Positions 54,865 through 63,585 of a stretch of DNA of 64,000 nt are shown one piece after another. The notes under the pieces are model-generated. The model saw only the letters and a list, made by a program, of their open reading frames with translations, ran no database searches and was not told the DNA's origin. A program made the translations under genes and the position numbers. Positions within the stretch are counted from its first letter, which is position 1, and every line of letters starts with the position of its first letter. Source of the DNA: Chryseobacterium rhizoplanae (GTDB lineage Bacteria > Bacteroidota > Bacteroidia > Flavobacteriales > Weeksellaceae); assembly GCF_900182655.1 (NCBI RefSeq), contig NZ_FXTC01000003.1, positions 248,001 to 312,000 on the forward strand, written 5' to 3'.

Positions 54865-55392
54865 ATGCCTCCCCAAAAGAAAATTGTTGTTATTATTGGA
54901 AGTGCTTCAGAGAACTCCAGCAATCAGAAACTGATGGAGCAGGTCCTGGAAAAGATGGGAAATACAGATTTTCTGATGTATGATAATCTTGCTGTTCTTC
55001 CCCATTTTGATACTGCAATAACGGATGAGAATATTCCGGATGAAGTTCTGAAGATCAGAGAGGATATTAAGAACTCAGCAGGTGTAATATTTTCCACCCC
55101 GGAATATATTTTCAGTATTCCCGGCAGATTAAAAAATATGCTGGAATGGTGTGTTTCTACAACAGTCTTTTCTGATAAGCCGGTTGCAGTAATCACCGCA
55201 TCAGCCAGTGGAGAAAAAGGCCATGAAGAATTATTAATGATTTTAAAGACTCTTGGAGCATCAACAGATGATAAACATCAGGCATTAATAAAGGGGATAA
55301 AAGGCAAATTTGACAGCAATGGCTTACTGGAAAGTAATACCTTTGCTAAAGTATCAAAATTAGTAGCAGATTTTACAACGTCTGTTTCATAA
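54865..55392 (+). CDS. NADPH-dependent FMN reductase-like protein
   Basis: The 175-residue flavodoxin-fold protein has VVIIGSASENSSNQKL (phosphate loop), GVIFSTPEYIFSIPGRLKNMLEW (the family's TPEYN-x-S-x-PG-x-LKN-x-x-D/E-W) and VAVITAS. It would bind FMN and reduce it, or reduce quinones or metals, with NAD(P)H. It lies between the Nfu gene and hemH; reduction of iron for insertion is a possible role by context only. Confidence 0.9.
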   Translation: MPPQKKIVVIIGSASENSSNQKLMEQVLEKMGNTDFLMYDNLAVLPHFDTAITDENIPDEVLKIREDIKNSAGVIFSTPEYIFSIPGRLKNMLEWCVSTTVFSDKPVAVITASASGEKGHEELLMILKTLGASTDDKHQALIKGIKGKFDSNGLLESNTFAKVSKLVADFTTSVS

Positions 55393-55407
55393 TTAAAAAT
55401 TAGAATA

Positions 55408-56436
55408 TTGAATAATAAAGGAATTTTACTGGTCAACCTCGGATCACCGAGATCAACCTCTGTAAACGACGTAAAGGAATATCTTGATGAATTTTTGATG
55501 GATGAAAGAGTAATCGATTACCGTTGGATCTTTCGTGCGCTTCTTGTACAGGGAATCATCCTGAAAACAAGACCTGCCAAATCTGCTGAAGCCTATAAAA
55601 CGGTTTGGACAGATGAAGGTTCACCACTGATTGTCATTACTGAAAAAATTCAGAAGAAACTTCAGAAGCTGGTAGATGTTCCTGTAGAAATAGGAATGAG
55701 ATATGCAGAACCCAGCATTGAAACCGGTATTCAGAAACTGGTAGATCAGGGAATCACTGAGATCGTTCTTTTCCCTTTATATCCTCAATATGCCATGAGT
55801 ACTACAGAAACGGTAATTGAAAAGGCAGAAGAAGTAAGAAAAAAGAAATTTCCAAAAGTAAAGATCAATTATATTCAGCCTTTTTACAACAGGGATATTT
55901 ATATCAACTGTCTGGCAGAAAGTATTAAAGAAAAACTTCCTGAAAATTTTGATGCCTTGCAGTTTTCTTATCATGGAGTTCCGGAAAGGCATATTTATAA
56001 AACAGATCCCACCAAGACCTGCAATCTTAATGACTGCTGTTCCAGAGATGATAATCCGAGCCATCAGTTCTGTTATCGCCATCAATGCTATAACACAACA
56101 CAGCGTGTTATTGAGAAACTGAATTTACCCAAAGAAAAAACAATTGTTTCTTTCCAGTCAAGATTAGGAAAAGATAAATGGATTGAACCATATACCGATG
56201 AAACATTGGAAACAATTGGTAAAAAAGGGATAAAAAATCTGGCCATAGTTTGTCCGGCATTCGTTTCTGACTGTCTTGAGACATTAGAAGAAATTTCTGT
56301 AGAAGGAAAAGAACAGTTTATGCATGGAGGCGGAGAAAATTTCCATTATATCCCATGTCTGAATGATGAAGACCGATGGATTGAAGTCGTAAAAATCCTT
56401 TGTGAAGAAAAACTGAATGATTTCTATTTAGTGTAA
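55408..56436 (+). CDS. hemH: Ferrochelatase with a cysteine-rich insertion
   Basis: The 342-residue enzyme inserts Fe(II) into a porphyrin at the end of haem synthesis. The N-terminal GILLVNLGSPRS, FSYHGVPERH with His189, and the late CPAFVSDCLETLEE with Glu291 mark the active site. Between them, residues 205-227 have C-x4-CC-x10-C-x4-C, an insertion that could hold an internal [2Fe-2S] cluster. Translation starts at TTG (55408): no ATG is available, and this start gives the family N-terminus. Third gene of the Nfu operon. Confidence 0.93.
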   Translation: MNNKGILLVNLGSPRSTSVNDVKEYLDEFLMDERVIDYRWIFRALLVQGIILKTRPAKSAEAYKTVWTDEGSPLIVITEKIQKKLQKLVDVPVEIGMRYAEPSIETGIQKLVDQGITEIVLFPLYPQYAMSTTETVIEKAEEVRKKKFPKVKINYIQPFYNRDIYINCLAESIKEKLPENFDALQFSYHGVPERHIYKTDPTKTCNLNDCCSRDDNPSHQFCYRHQCYNTTQRVIEKLNLPKEKTIVSFQSRLGKDKWIEPYTDETLETIGKKGIKNLAIVCPAFVSDCLETLEEISVEGKEQFMHGGGENFHYIPCLNDEDRWIEVVKILCEEKLNDFYLV

Positions 56437-56457
56437 TTTACTTCATTCAAAATATAC

Positions 56458-56489
56458 AAATGGCCACAAGTAATTCTTGTGGCCATTTT
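56458..56489. terminator. Bidirectional terminator hemH / M4 protease
   Basis: AAATGGCCACAAG (56458-56470) pairs exactly with CTTGTGGCCATTT (56476-56488). Confidence 0.9.
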
Positions 56490-56514
56490 GCTAAATATAT
56501 TAAAATTTTGGTGT

Positions 56515-58473
56515 TTACTTTTTAATCAGGTTTCCTGCTTTCTGTCCGTTTACCATTACGATGTATACTCCAGGAAGTATATTGGAAGGAAGCTGGATGT
56601 TCAGTTTATTGGCACCTTCTGTAATCTCAACTTTTTCAGAAATCTCTTTCTTACCTGTAAGACTTACCAATTCTACAATTCCTTTTCCGGCTTTACCTTC
56701 AAAATTCACAGTGAATCTGTCAGTTGCAGGATTCGGGCTGATGGTATAAGCTGAAACATTTGAAGTTGCTGCAACAAGTCCTGCCGCAGAAGTTCCGCCT
56801 CCTACACCTACTGCATTCCATGCATTGGTAACCTGTGTCACTTCATTGCTTCCAGCTCCGTATAAATCTGCTGCTGCTTGAAGAGAATAAGTTCTTGTGT
56901 TGGCATAGTTGGATGATGAAGTCAGGTAAGTTGTTAATGTTCTGTAAGCAATAGCACCTGCTTTATCCAGTCCGATTCCGGAAACATTATAAGCAAAACC
57001 GTTATCATTTGTACCTGAACCTCCTGTTACCAATAAATAGTACCAAAAGTTAAGGACTCCCGAATTGGTATGAACACCGCAATAATCATTGGTTGTCTGT
57101 CCCGGCACTGCACATCCTGTAGTTGTAGCATCTTTCCAGTAGGTACCTTTATAAGTATCCGGCTGGCGGTAAGCATTAGGATTAGACATATCTCTGATGA
57201 CATAATTGAAATCTTCTCCTAATGTCCAGCTTGCCTGTGTTGGTCTTGCCCAGCGTTCTATTGAATTTCCGAAAATATCAGAAAAGCCTTCATTTAATGC
57301 TCCAGGTTCTCTTTGATATACAAGATTTGCTGTTTTGGAAGTCATCCCGTGGGTAATTTCATGTCCACAGACATCAATAGCTGTTAGTGGTTTTCCTCCG
57401 TTAGTTGTAGAACTTCCGTCACCATAGGTCATTCTGGAGCCATCCCAAAATGCATTAAAATAATTGGTAGAGTAATGAACATAAGATTTTATTGCAAAAT
57501 TATTATTGTCAATACTCTTTCTTCCAAATTTTGTATATAAATAATCTACCGTCATTTCTGCTCCCCAATGGGCGTCTGTAGCATATTGATCTTTGTTGGT
57601 ATTTACATTATTCCATACATTATCTGTATCTGTAAAATCTACTGCTGCAGAATAATTAGTACCTTTTTTAAGATTGTATGTTTCTACCGCTGTACCCGCA
57701 TTTCTACCGGTCTCTCTTAATCTGTAGCTTCCGTTATAAGAATCAGCTACAATGCTACGGCTTCCGCTATATCCTGTAGTTGCTGTTCCCGGGGTATTCA
57801 CTTCGTGGATAATAGCGTCTGTTCCCAAGATTTTTCCATTTTTAGCGTCTACAAAAACATATTGTCTGCTTAATGGTTTTTCTGAGTAAATATCAAATTT
57901 ATAAGCTAAAGTTAAATCATTCAGTTTTTCATCCGTAGGATCTGAATAATATACCAGTTCACCTTTAGGAGCAAAGCTTGCATTGGGATTATTGGATTCT
58001 TTTTTAAGAAAATCTTCTTCTTCTTTATTCTGCCATTTGTAGGATTCTGCCCCAACGAATGATAAAGCACTCTGCAGAGCGATACTTTCAGAAATATTGG
58101 TTTTCTTCTCAAGCCCTTTCGGAAGCTGAAGAACCCATTTTCCTGATTGTCCTACTATTTTGCCTCCTTTTGTTTGTACCGCCATCATTCCGTATTCTAC
58201 CGGAATATCATTAACGGTCTGTTGGAATCTATGAGTTTCAAAGCCCAGCACATCTTTTTCCAAGCCCAGTTTAAGTGCTTGCCCAGGAGAAAGTCTCTGT
58301 GAAGTTTCATCAAATAAAACAGGACTTCCCTGAAATGCAGGTGCATTTTTATCAAATCTCATAAAGTCCGCATGTAATCCACTTTTACCCGGATTTAATT
58401 TTGATGGTGTGTTTTGCCCAAAAACAAAAGAGCAGGCGGCAACGCTTGCCACTAAGATAAATTTCGTTTTCAT
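56515..58473 (-). CDS. M4-family (thermolysin-like) metalloprotease, T9SS cargo
   Basis: The 652-residue protein from the ATG at 58473 has a signal peptide (MKTKFILVASVAACSFVFG) and an FTP/PepSY pro-region (to about 225). The catalytic domain has the zinc site HEITH at 371-375 and the third ligand Glu395 in GALNEGFSDIFG. A type A T9SS sorting domain (about 580-652, YTISPNPATDRFTV, ending KAGNLIKK) closes it. It should be secreted and activated by pro-peptide removal, acting as an extracellular protease. The longer in-frame start at 58560 overlaps the promoter and is rejected. Confidence 0.95.
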   Translation of the reverse strand: MKTKFILVASVAACSFVFGQNTPSKLNPGKSGLHADFMRFDKNAPAFQGSPVLFDETSQRLSPGQALKLGLEKDVLGFETHRFQQTVNDIPVEYGMMAVQTKGGKIVGQSGKWVLQLPKGLEKKTNISESIALQSALSFVGAESYKWQNKEEEDFLKKESNNPNASFAPKGELVYYSDPTDEKLNDLTLAYKFDIYSEKPLSRQYVFVDAKNGKILGTDAIIHEVNTPGTATTGYSGSRSIVADSYNGSYRLRETGRNAGTAVETYNLKKGTNYSAAVDFTDTDNVWNNVNTNKDQYATDAHWGAEMTVDYLYTKFGRKSIDNNNFAIKSYVHYSTNYFNAFWDGSRMTYGDGSSTTNGGKPLTAIDVCGHEITHGMTSKTANLVYQREPGALNEGFSDIFGNSIERWARPTQASWTLGEDFNYVIRDMSNPNAYRQPDTYKGTYWKDATTTGCAVPGQTTNDYCGVHTNSGVLNFWYYLLVTGGSGTNDNGFAYNVSGIGLDKAGAIAYRTLTTYLTSSSNYANTRTYSLQAAADLYGAGSNEVTQVTNAWNAVGVGGGTSAAGLVAATSNVSAYTISPNPATDRFTVNFEGKAGKGIVELVSLTGKKEISEKVEITEGANKLNIQLPSNILPGVYIVMVNGQKAGNLIKK

Positions 58474-58497
58474 AATAATATTGGTTGATTGTGATGA

Positions 58498-58527
58498 CGA
58501 ATATATAAACTTTTCACAATAAAACAA
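58498..58527 (-). promoter_or_regulatory. M4 protease promoter (TTG-N19-TATATTCG)
   Basis: On the minus strand TTG (58525-58527), 19 bases, then TATATTCG (58498-58505), the TTCG variant of the -7 element. The rest of the gap to 58761 is very AT-rich with nothing else recognised. Confidence 0.6.
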
Positions 58528-58761
58528 CACGAACAATGAATAAAATTCAAAGTATATCATAAATTAATAAATAAAACATAATAATGATTTTAAAACAAAG
58601 AAAATAATTTAAATATATTTTTTTTGGAATATAGATTTTACATTAATATATTTAACAAAAATCAAAATTTTGTGAATTATTTTTTTCCACTATGCAGTGC
58701 ATTATAATCAAAAAAAATAACTTGATTTGAAATCTTATAGTATAATCATTTCGAAATTGAC

Positions 58762-58794
58762 AAAAAAATAAGGACTATCTGAAGAGACAGTCCT
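58762..58794 (-). terminator. Terminator of the T9SS plug gene
   Basis: AGGACT-x-TCT-GAAG-AGA-x-AGTCCT (58771-58794), followed on the minus strand by TTATTTTTTTG. Confidence 0.75.
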
Positions 58795-58832
58795 GTTTAT
58801 ATAAATATTTTTAAAATACTGATATCAAATAA

Positions 58833-60053
58833 TTAACGCTTACTTGCTATTGGAGTTCTGAATTCACCATAGCCCATCAGCCCGTCATAATTTCTCCCAA
58901 ATGGTGCATAATAAAGAAATGCCTGATAAAGGTTTTCTGTCTGCCAGAAATTACCGTTTACCTCACCGAAATTCAACGGTCCATTTCCTTCTTTGGTTAC
59001 TAAAACGTAGTTATAAAAACCCTGTTTCAGGAATATTTTAGCTACATACTGCTTCGTAGCAGCATCATACTGCATTTGATTTTCCTTAGTTGGCATATAA
59101 TTATTAAATCCTCCCAAAACATAAATCTCTTTATCCACAGGATCCGATTCCAGATAGAAATGCACCCATGAGTAATCAGCTTCTCTTTCGGCATCTCTTT
59201 CTCTTCCCAGGTCATTTCTTCTGTAATACCATGCTCCATTTACATCAGGCTGATATTGATAATTTAAAGGAAATGCCCATACCGGATGAAGATAAGTCTG
59301 ATTAACATCATCTTTTATTTCTGTTACACGCACCATATCCGCCGCCATATTCATGTTTTTATTATCGAAATAATAAAATTCATTGTCTCCGGGAAACGTA
59401 AGATTCATCTGCTGGAAAAGTATCTGATTGCCTAAAACGCTGCTTGGCTTCAGATTAGAAATCACCATATTGGGGTTGTTATTCTGCATCACATTCATTG
59501 TGATTGAATTGACATTGGAAGAAATATCTCCTCCTTTCGGAGAAACATTCACTTCTACCCTCTGGTTAAGATTGGGATTTTTTGCGTCTGCAAACCTTGA
59601 AATATTTAATCCTACAGATGTTGCATCTTCTACCAGGTAAAACCTTTTTTTGAACAGAGGCTGATCTGCGGAATCTTTGTAAACAATCAGTTCATAATTC
59701 CCTGAAATTTTCAACTGGATTTTATCATTCGGAAAAACAAGTTTATAGTGCGTATAAGCCTGTAATGTATTGAAAGAATATTGAAACTGATCCAGAAGTG
59801 CATTCATACTTCCGGTAGCAAATTCTGTAAAAAACAGATTATCATCATTCCAGTTTCTGTCATAATGTTTGAATGTGTATCTATAGATCTGACTGCCGTT
59901 GGTAAGATCATCAAAGCCCAGAACCAACTGTTCACCAATCCTGATTACCGGAGTTTCATCATTGGTCTGAGGATTGAACAGCTGAACACTTTGGATATTT
60001 TGTCCAAAAACCAGTCCGCTCAAAGTAAGTAAGAGTATTCGCAAAGTTTTCAT
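58833..60053 (-). CDS. T9SS plug protein (DUF5103)
   Basis: The 406-residue exported protein (signal to about GLVFGQ) is of the DUF5103 family, now described as the type IX secretion plug protein. Typical features are the N-terminal IQSVQLFNPQTNDETPVIRIGEQLVLGFDDL, YRYTFKHYDRNWNDDN, and the C-terminal ADYSWVHFYLESD, YVLGGFNNYMPT. Plug proteins close the SprA translocon pore in the outer membrane. It serves secretion of the cargos seen nearby. Its -7 element abuts its start codon. The length (~400) is usual. Confidence 0.88.
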   Translation of the reverse strand: MKTLRILLLTLSGLVFGQNIQSVQLFNPQTNDETPVIRIGEQLVLGFDDLTNGSQIYRYTFKHYDRNWNDDNLFFTEFATGSMNALLDQFQYSFNTLQAYTHYKLVFPNDKIQLKISGNYELIVYKDSADQPLFKKRFYLVEDATSVGLNISRFADAKNPNLNQRVEVNVSPKGGDISSNVNSITMNVMQNNNPNMVISNLKPSSVLGNQILFQQMNLTFPGDNEFYYFDNKNMNMAADMVRVTEIKDDVNQTYLHPVWAFPLNYQYQPDVNGAWYYRRNDLGRERDAEREADYSWVHFYLESDPVDKEIYVLGGFNNYMPTKENQMQYDAATKQYVAKIFLKQGFYNYVLVTKEGNGPLNFGEVNGNFWQTENLYQAFLYYAPFGRNYDGLMGYGEFRTPIASKR

Positions 60054-60058
60054 TATGA

Positions 60059-60066
60059 CGAAGATA
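60059..60066 (-). promoter_or_regulatory. -7 element abutting the plug gene start codon
   Basis: TATCTTCG on the minus strand ends 5 bases before the ATG, using the TTCG variant also seen at the M4 gene; leaderless mRNA is predicted. Confidence 0.45.
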
Positions 60067-60097
60067 ACGAAAAATAGCCATTTTCTTAATAATATCG

Positions 60098-60105
60098 TAT
60101 TTTTG
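60098..60105 (+). promoter_or_regulatory. -7 element of the MBL hydrolase gene
   Basis: TATTTTTG, a full consensus match 18 bases before the ATG at 60124. Confidence 0.5.
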
Positions 60106-60123
60106 AATAAAAAATATTCAGAT

Positions 60124-60762
60124 ATGCTTCAGATTCAAGGTTTCGTATTCAACTTTGCGAGCGAAAATACTTACATCATTTATAACGAGAATAAAAACGC
60201 ATGGTTAATTGATCCGGGAAATATGAAAGGGCAGGAAACCCAGGCTATTGAGAGTTTCATTTCAGAAAACGGACTGAAAATTCAGAAAATTCTTTTGACT
60301 CACGCACATATTGATCATGTATTGGGGCTTCAATGGGCTTTTGACACGTTCAAAGTACCCGTAGTAATGCATCAGGAAGATCAGGAAGTTCTGGATATGC
60401 TTCAGGCAAGCGGAATGAGATTCGGAATGCAGGTAGATCCTGTAAAAGTAGATGTGGAATATATTAAGGAAGGAGATCAACTGGATCTGGATGGAGAAAA
60501 GTTTAAAATTTACCATGTTCCAGGCCATTCTCCGGGAAGTGTGGTTTATCACCATGAGAATCAGAAATTCATTATTTCAGGAGATGTTCTTTTTGAGGGC
60601 AGCATCGGAAGAACAGATCTATATAAAGGAAACTATGAGCAACTGATTGATGGTATTAAATCTAAACTTTTTATTTTAGATAATGATACTCAGGTTTTCT
60701 CAGGACATGGAAATCCTACGTCAATTGGATTTGAAAAGCAGTATAATCCATTTTTGAAGTAA
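60124..60762 (+). CDS. MBL-fold metallo-hydrolase, glyoxalase II-like
   Basis: The 212-residue protein from the ATG at 60124 (MLQIQGFVFNFASENTYIIY) has the metallo-beta-lactamase zinc motif LTHAHIDHVLG and later HVPGHSPGSVVY, SGDVLF and FSGHGNPTS, which supply the remaining ligands. It is of the hydroxyacylglutathione-hydrolase-like branch, so a thioester or other ester is the likely substrate, not a beta-lactam. An ORF extending upstream to 60055 would run through the promoter, so I reject it. Divergent from the T9SS plug gene. Confidence 0.92.
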   Translation: MLQIQGFVFNFASENTYIIYNENKNAWLIDPGNMKGQETQAIESFISENGLKIQKILLTHAHIDHVLGLQWAFDTFKVPVVMHQEDQEVLDMLQASGMRFGMQVDPVKVDVEYIKEGDQLDLDGEKFKIYHVPGHSPGSVVYHHENQKFIISGDVLFEGSIGRTDLYKGNYEQLIDGIKSKLFILDNDTQVFSGHGNPTSIGFEKQYNPFLK

Positions 60763-60858
60763 AAGGGCCGGAGGGTTTGAGAGTCATATAAACGTCTTAA
60801 ATCAACCTTAGATCTGACACTTTACATAAAAAATCATGTTCGATAAAATTTAAAAATA

Positions 60859-61016
60859 ATTAACAGGTCGCTCCTCCGGAGCTCTAATTTAAAAATAAAT
60901 ACGTCCTATTAACAGTTAGCTCCTATTGGAGCTGGATTTGATCCCATCGGGATTAACTGTTAGTAGAAAAAATGAGATCGCCGTAAAATAAAGCTCCGGA
61001 GGAGCGACCTGTTAAT
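60859..61016. repeat. 158-bp element with perfect 25-bp inverted ends and nested repeats
   Basis: The arms 60859-60883 and 60992-61016 are exact inverses (ATTAACAGGTCGCTCC at one end). Inside, a second imperfect pair (CTATTAACAGTTAG near 60906, and its inverse near 60951-60965) and a GCTCCTATTGGAGC palindrome repeat the GCTCC-N-GGAGC theme. No ORF. This fills most of the 370-base gap before the TonB receptor end. Confidence 0.85.
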
Positions 61017-61084
61017 TCATGCCGTAAATATTGATATTTTCAATGTATTTATACTTTTTATCGGACAGCAATAATAAAAAAATA

Positions 61085-61112
61085 CAAAACCGTCAGAATT
61101 TCTGACGGTTTT
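61085..61112. terminator. Bidirectional terminator MBL gene / TonB receptor
   Basis: CAAAACCGTCAGA pairs exactly with TCTGACGGTTTTG around a two-base loop. Confidence 0.9.
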
Positions 61113-61133
61113 GCTGTTATAAAGAAATAGAGT

Positions 61134-63563
61134 TTAGAAATCCAAAGTAATGGAAGCTCTGGCTGCAGCTCCCATAATAGGTCTGGCCATAATGATTCCG
61201 TCTCCGTTTGGAGAACCTGCTCTTGGGTCACCTTCTGTGATTCCGATTGTATTAAAGATATTGGTTCCATCCACGGCAAAACGTATTCTTCCTAACTGGT
61301 AAGACATTCCTGCTCCAAATTCGGTGAAAGAAGGTAATGTCTGCACATTCTTCTCATCCTGGAAACGTTTTCCATAATAATTCATACTTGCATAAGCTCT
61401 CCATGCTTTCGTAATATTGACTGCAGGTGAGATATTAAAGAAAAATTTAGGCATTCTTCTTACTACATTTCCTTCAAGAACGCTTCCGGCCTCAAGGTTT
61501 TTATATTTTGGACTTTGGATTGTCCCGTTGAATGTTACTTCTAAAATATTATTGAATAAACGGGCGAAACCTTCTAATTCAACTCCATAGTTTTGTGTAT
61601 TGGCGAAAGTATTTTCGGATTTACCATCAGAGAAAACATCTGTAAATGAAAGATTCTTCAAGGTAGAATAGAACGGAATCACTGCTACATCAAAAGTACG
61701 CGAGTAATATTTATATCCTACTTCCAGCTGATTGGTTGTTACAGATTTTAAAGGTTTATCAGGATTCGGATTGGAGAAATAGTTGTAATATGCTTCTTCA
61801 TTCGGTGATCTGAAACCATTGGAAAAACGGGCATATACTGCATTTTCTCTATTAATCTTATAATTGGTGGCTAATGTGAAAGATACTTTATCTACATTAT
61901 AATTCCAGTAAGTATATTTATTTCCCAATACACTCATATTATCATCAGCGGTAGTCGTACTGAAGCCATGAGTTCCATCCGTTGTTAACCCTGAATTATT
62001 TAAATTGGAAGAAGTTGTATTGGCAAAATTCCCTTTATAATAATCATGGCTGTAGCGAAGACCTCCATTCACACTTAAAGCATTGGTAATATTATAATCA
62101 ATGTTTACATAAAGATCATTTAAGCTTCCCTGAGTCTGGGTATCTCTTTGTAAAAACGTCATATTGGTTACTCCATTATAGGTTTTAGAATATCCGGTAT
62201 CTGACGGACTTAAAGAAGTATCTACCAGATTCAGTAACTCCGGTCTGTCTGTGGCTGTAGTAAGAATATTACTCCAGTTCCAATATTGATGGGATTTCCA
62301 ATTGGATTTATAAAAACCTGCAGTAACATTTCCCTGGTCAAACTTATAATTGAACTGCAGATCATTCACAAAGTTATTCATCTGCTTGTCAATGGCCCAG
62401 AATCCCAGTTTCTGTACATATTCAGGATTAACCACAGCTCCGTTGCTCACCAATGAATATTGATAATTATTGCCGGCAATTCCGTTACTTTTAGCAAATT
62501 CTGCCATCGTCTGCGGACCTCCTGCAGGGAAAATCCCGGTATAATTCATATTGATATTGGTGTATCTGGTCTTATTTAAAACACTGAAATTGTTTCCAAG
62601 ATCATATTTAAACTCAGCTCCCACTGCATCTACTTTCGGATGAATTCCGTCTTCAAGATTTCTGTTGAAAAATCCACCTCCTGCCTGTGGTATATTCAGC
62701 TGGCTGATTGCTCTGTAACTATATGTTCCGTAATTAGGATCAAAATTCTGGAATCCTTTCAGCTTGTTGCCGTTTTGTACCAAAGGAATAGGAAGGAAGA
62801 AAGTATTTCTGTCATCCAGTTTTTTGTAATACACTTTTACGTAGCCTTTATCAAAGACGTATTTCAGATTCATCCTGATTTGCCCTCCGTTATTGGCTTT
62901 GAAACCTGTTTTTCTGATCCCGTCATCTGTCCTGTAAAAACCTCCTACATTGAAAAACAGTTTATCCTGAACCAAAGCTCCACCCACATTTACATCAGTA
63001 CGCATTAATCCATATGTACTTGTCTCCAATTTTGCTGTACCTCTGAAATCATTGGTTCCTTCTCTGGTAATAAAGTTGATCAAACCACCGGGAGAATTGG
63101 TTGCAAAAATAGATCCCGATCCCCCTCTCAAAGCTTCCATACGGTTTACCGAATTGTCCACACGAAAAAAGTTATCCGCATTGGCAAACTGAAGGGCTCC
63201 GTCTTCAAAAACCGGAAGGCCATCTTCCTGTACCTGCACAAACTCATAAGCTCCTGCAGAAGGAATCCCTCTTGCAAAAAGGTTATTTCCTACTTCACCT
63301 CCTGAAGTTTCCACCGCAAATCCGGGAACTCTTTGTAATAAAGCAGCGGCACTAATGGGGTTCTGCTTCTGGATTTCTTTGGAACTGAATGTGGAAATCG
63401 CTGTACTGGATTCTATTTTTTTCTTCGGATTTGAATTTCCTGTGATGACAATCTGATCGATAGAGGAAATTTTTGCAGAATCCTGCGGAGTTTCCTGGGC
63501 ATAAGCATTATTAAAATATAACGTAGCTGTTGCGGCGATTAAAAAGATTGATTTTTTTTTCAT
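61134..63563 (-). CDS. TonB-dependent outer membrane receptor
   Basis: The product has about 809 residues from the ATG at 63563 (signal MKKKSIFLIAATATLYFNNAYAQ). A plug domain (IDQIVITGN, then LLQRVPGFAVE and MEALRGGSGSIFATNSPGGLINFITR) precedes a 22-strand-type barrel ending in an aromatic residue (ITLDF). No carboxypeptidase-like N-terminal domain is present, so it is not a typical SusC. It lies 22 bases after the trehalase stop on the same strand. Import of a sugar or sugar conjugate is inferred; a siderophore is also possible. Confidence 0.93.
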   Translation of the reverse strand: MKKKSIFLIAATATLYFNNAYAQETPQDSAKISSIDQIVITGNSNPKKKIESSTAISTFSSKEIQKQNPISAAALLQRVPGFAVETSGGEVGNNLFARGIPSAGAYEFVQVQEDGLPVFEDGALQFANADNFFRVDNSVNRMEALRGGSGSIFATNSPGGLINFITREGTNDFRGTAKLETSTYGLMRTDVNVGGALVQDKLFFNVGGFYRTDDGIRKTGFKANNGGQIRMNLKYVFDKGYVKVYYKKLDDRNTFFLPIPLVQNGNKLKGFQNFDPNYGTYSYRAISQLNIPQAGGGFFNRNLEDGIHPKVDAVGAEFKYDLGNNFSVLNKTRYTNINMNYTGIFPAGGPQTMAEFAKSNGIAGNNYQYSLVSNGAVVNPEYVQKLGFWAIDKQMNNFVNDLQFNYKFDQGNVTAGFYKSNWKSHQYWNWSNILTTATDRPELLNLVDTSLSPSDTGYSKTYNGVTNMTFLQRDTQTQGSLNDLYVNIDYNITNALSVNGGLRYSHDYYKGNFANTTSSNLNNSGLTTDGTHGFSTTTADDNMSVLGNKYTYWNYNVDKVSFTLATNYKINRENAVYARFSNGFRSPNEEAYYNYFSNPNPDKPLKSVTTNQLEVGYKYYSRTFDVAVIPFYSTLKNLSFTDVFSDGKSENTFANTQNYGVELEGFARLFNNILEVTFNGTIQSPKYKNLEAGSVLEGNVVRRMPKFFFNISPAVNITKAWRAYASMNYYGKRFQDEKNVQTLPSFTEFGAGMSYQLGRIRFAVDGTNIFNTIGITEGDPRAGSPNGDGIIMARPIMGAAARASITLDF

Positions 63564-63585
63564 AGCCTTATTTTTATAGTTAGTT

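Noticed and set aside
58474..58560. 29-residue N-terminal extension of the M4 protease
   Set aside because: It runs through the promoter (TTG-N19-TATATTCG), and the signal peptide starts cleanly at the ATG at 58473.
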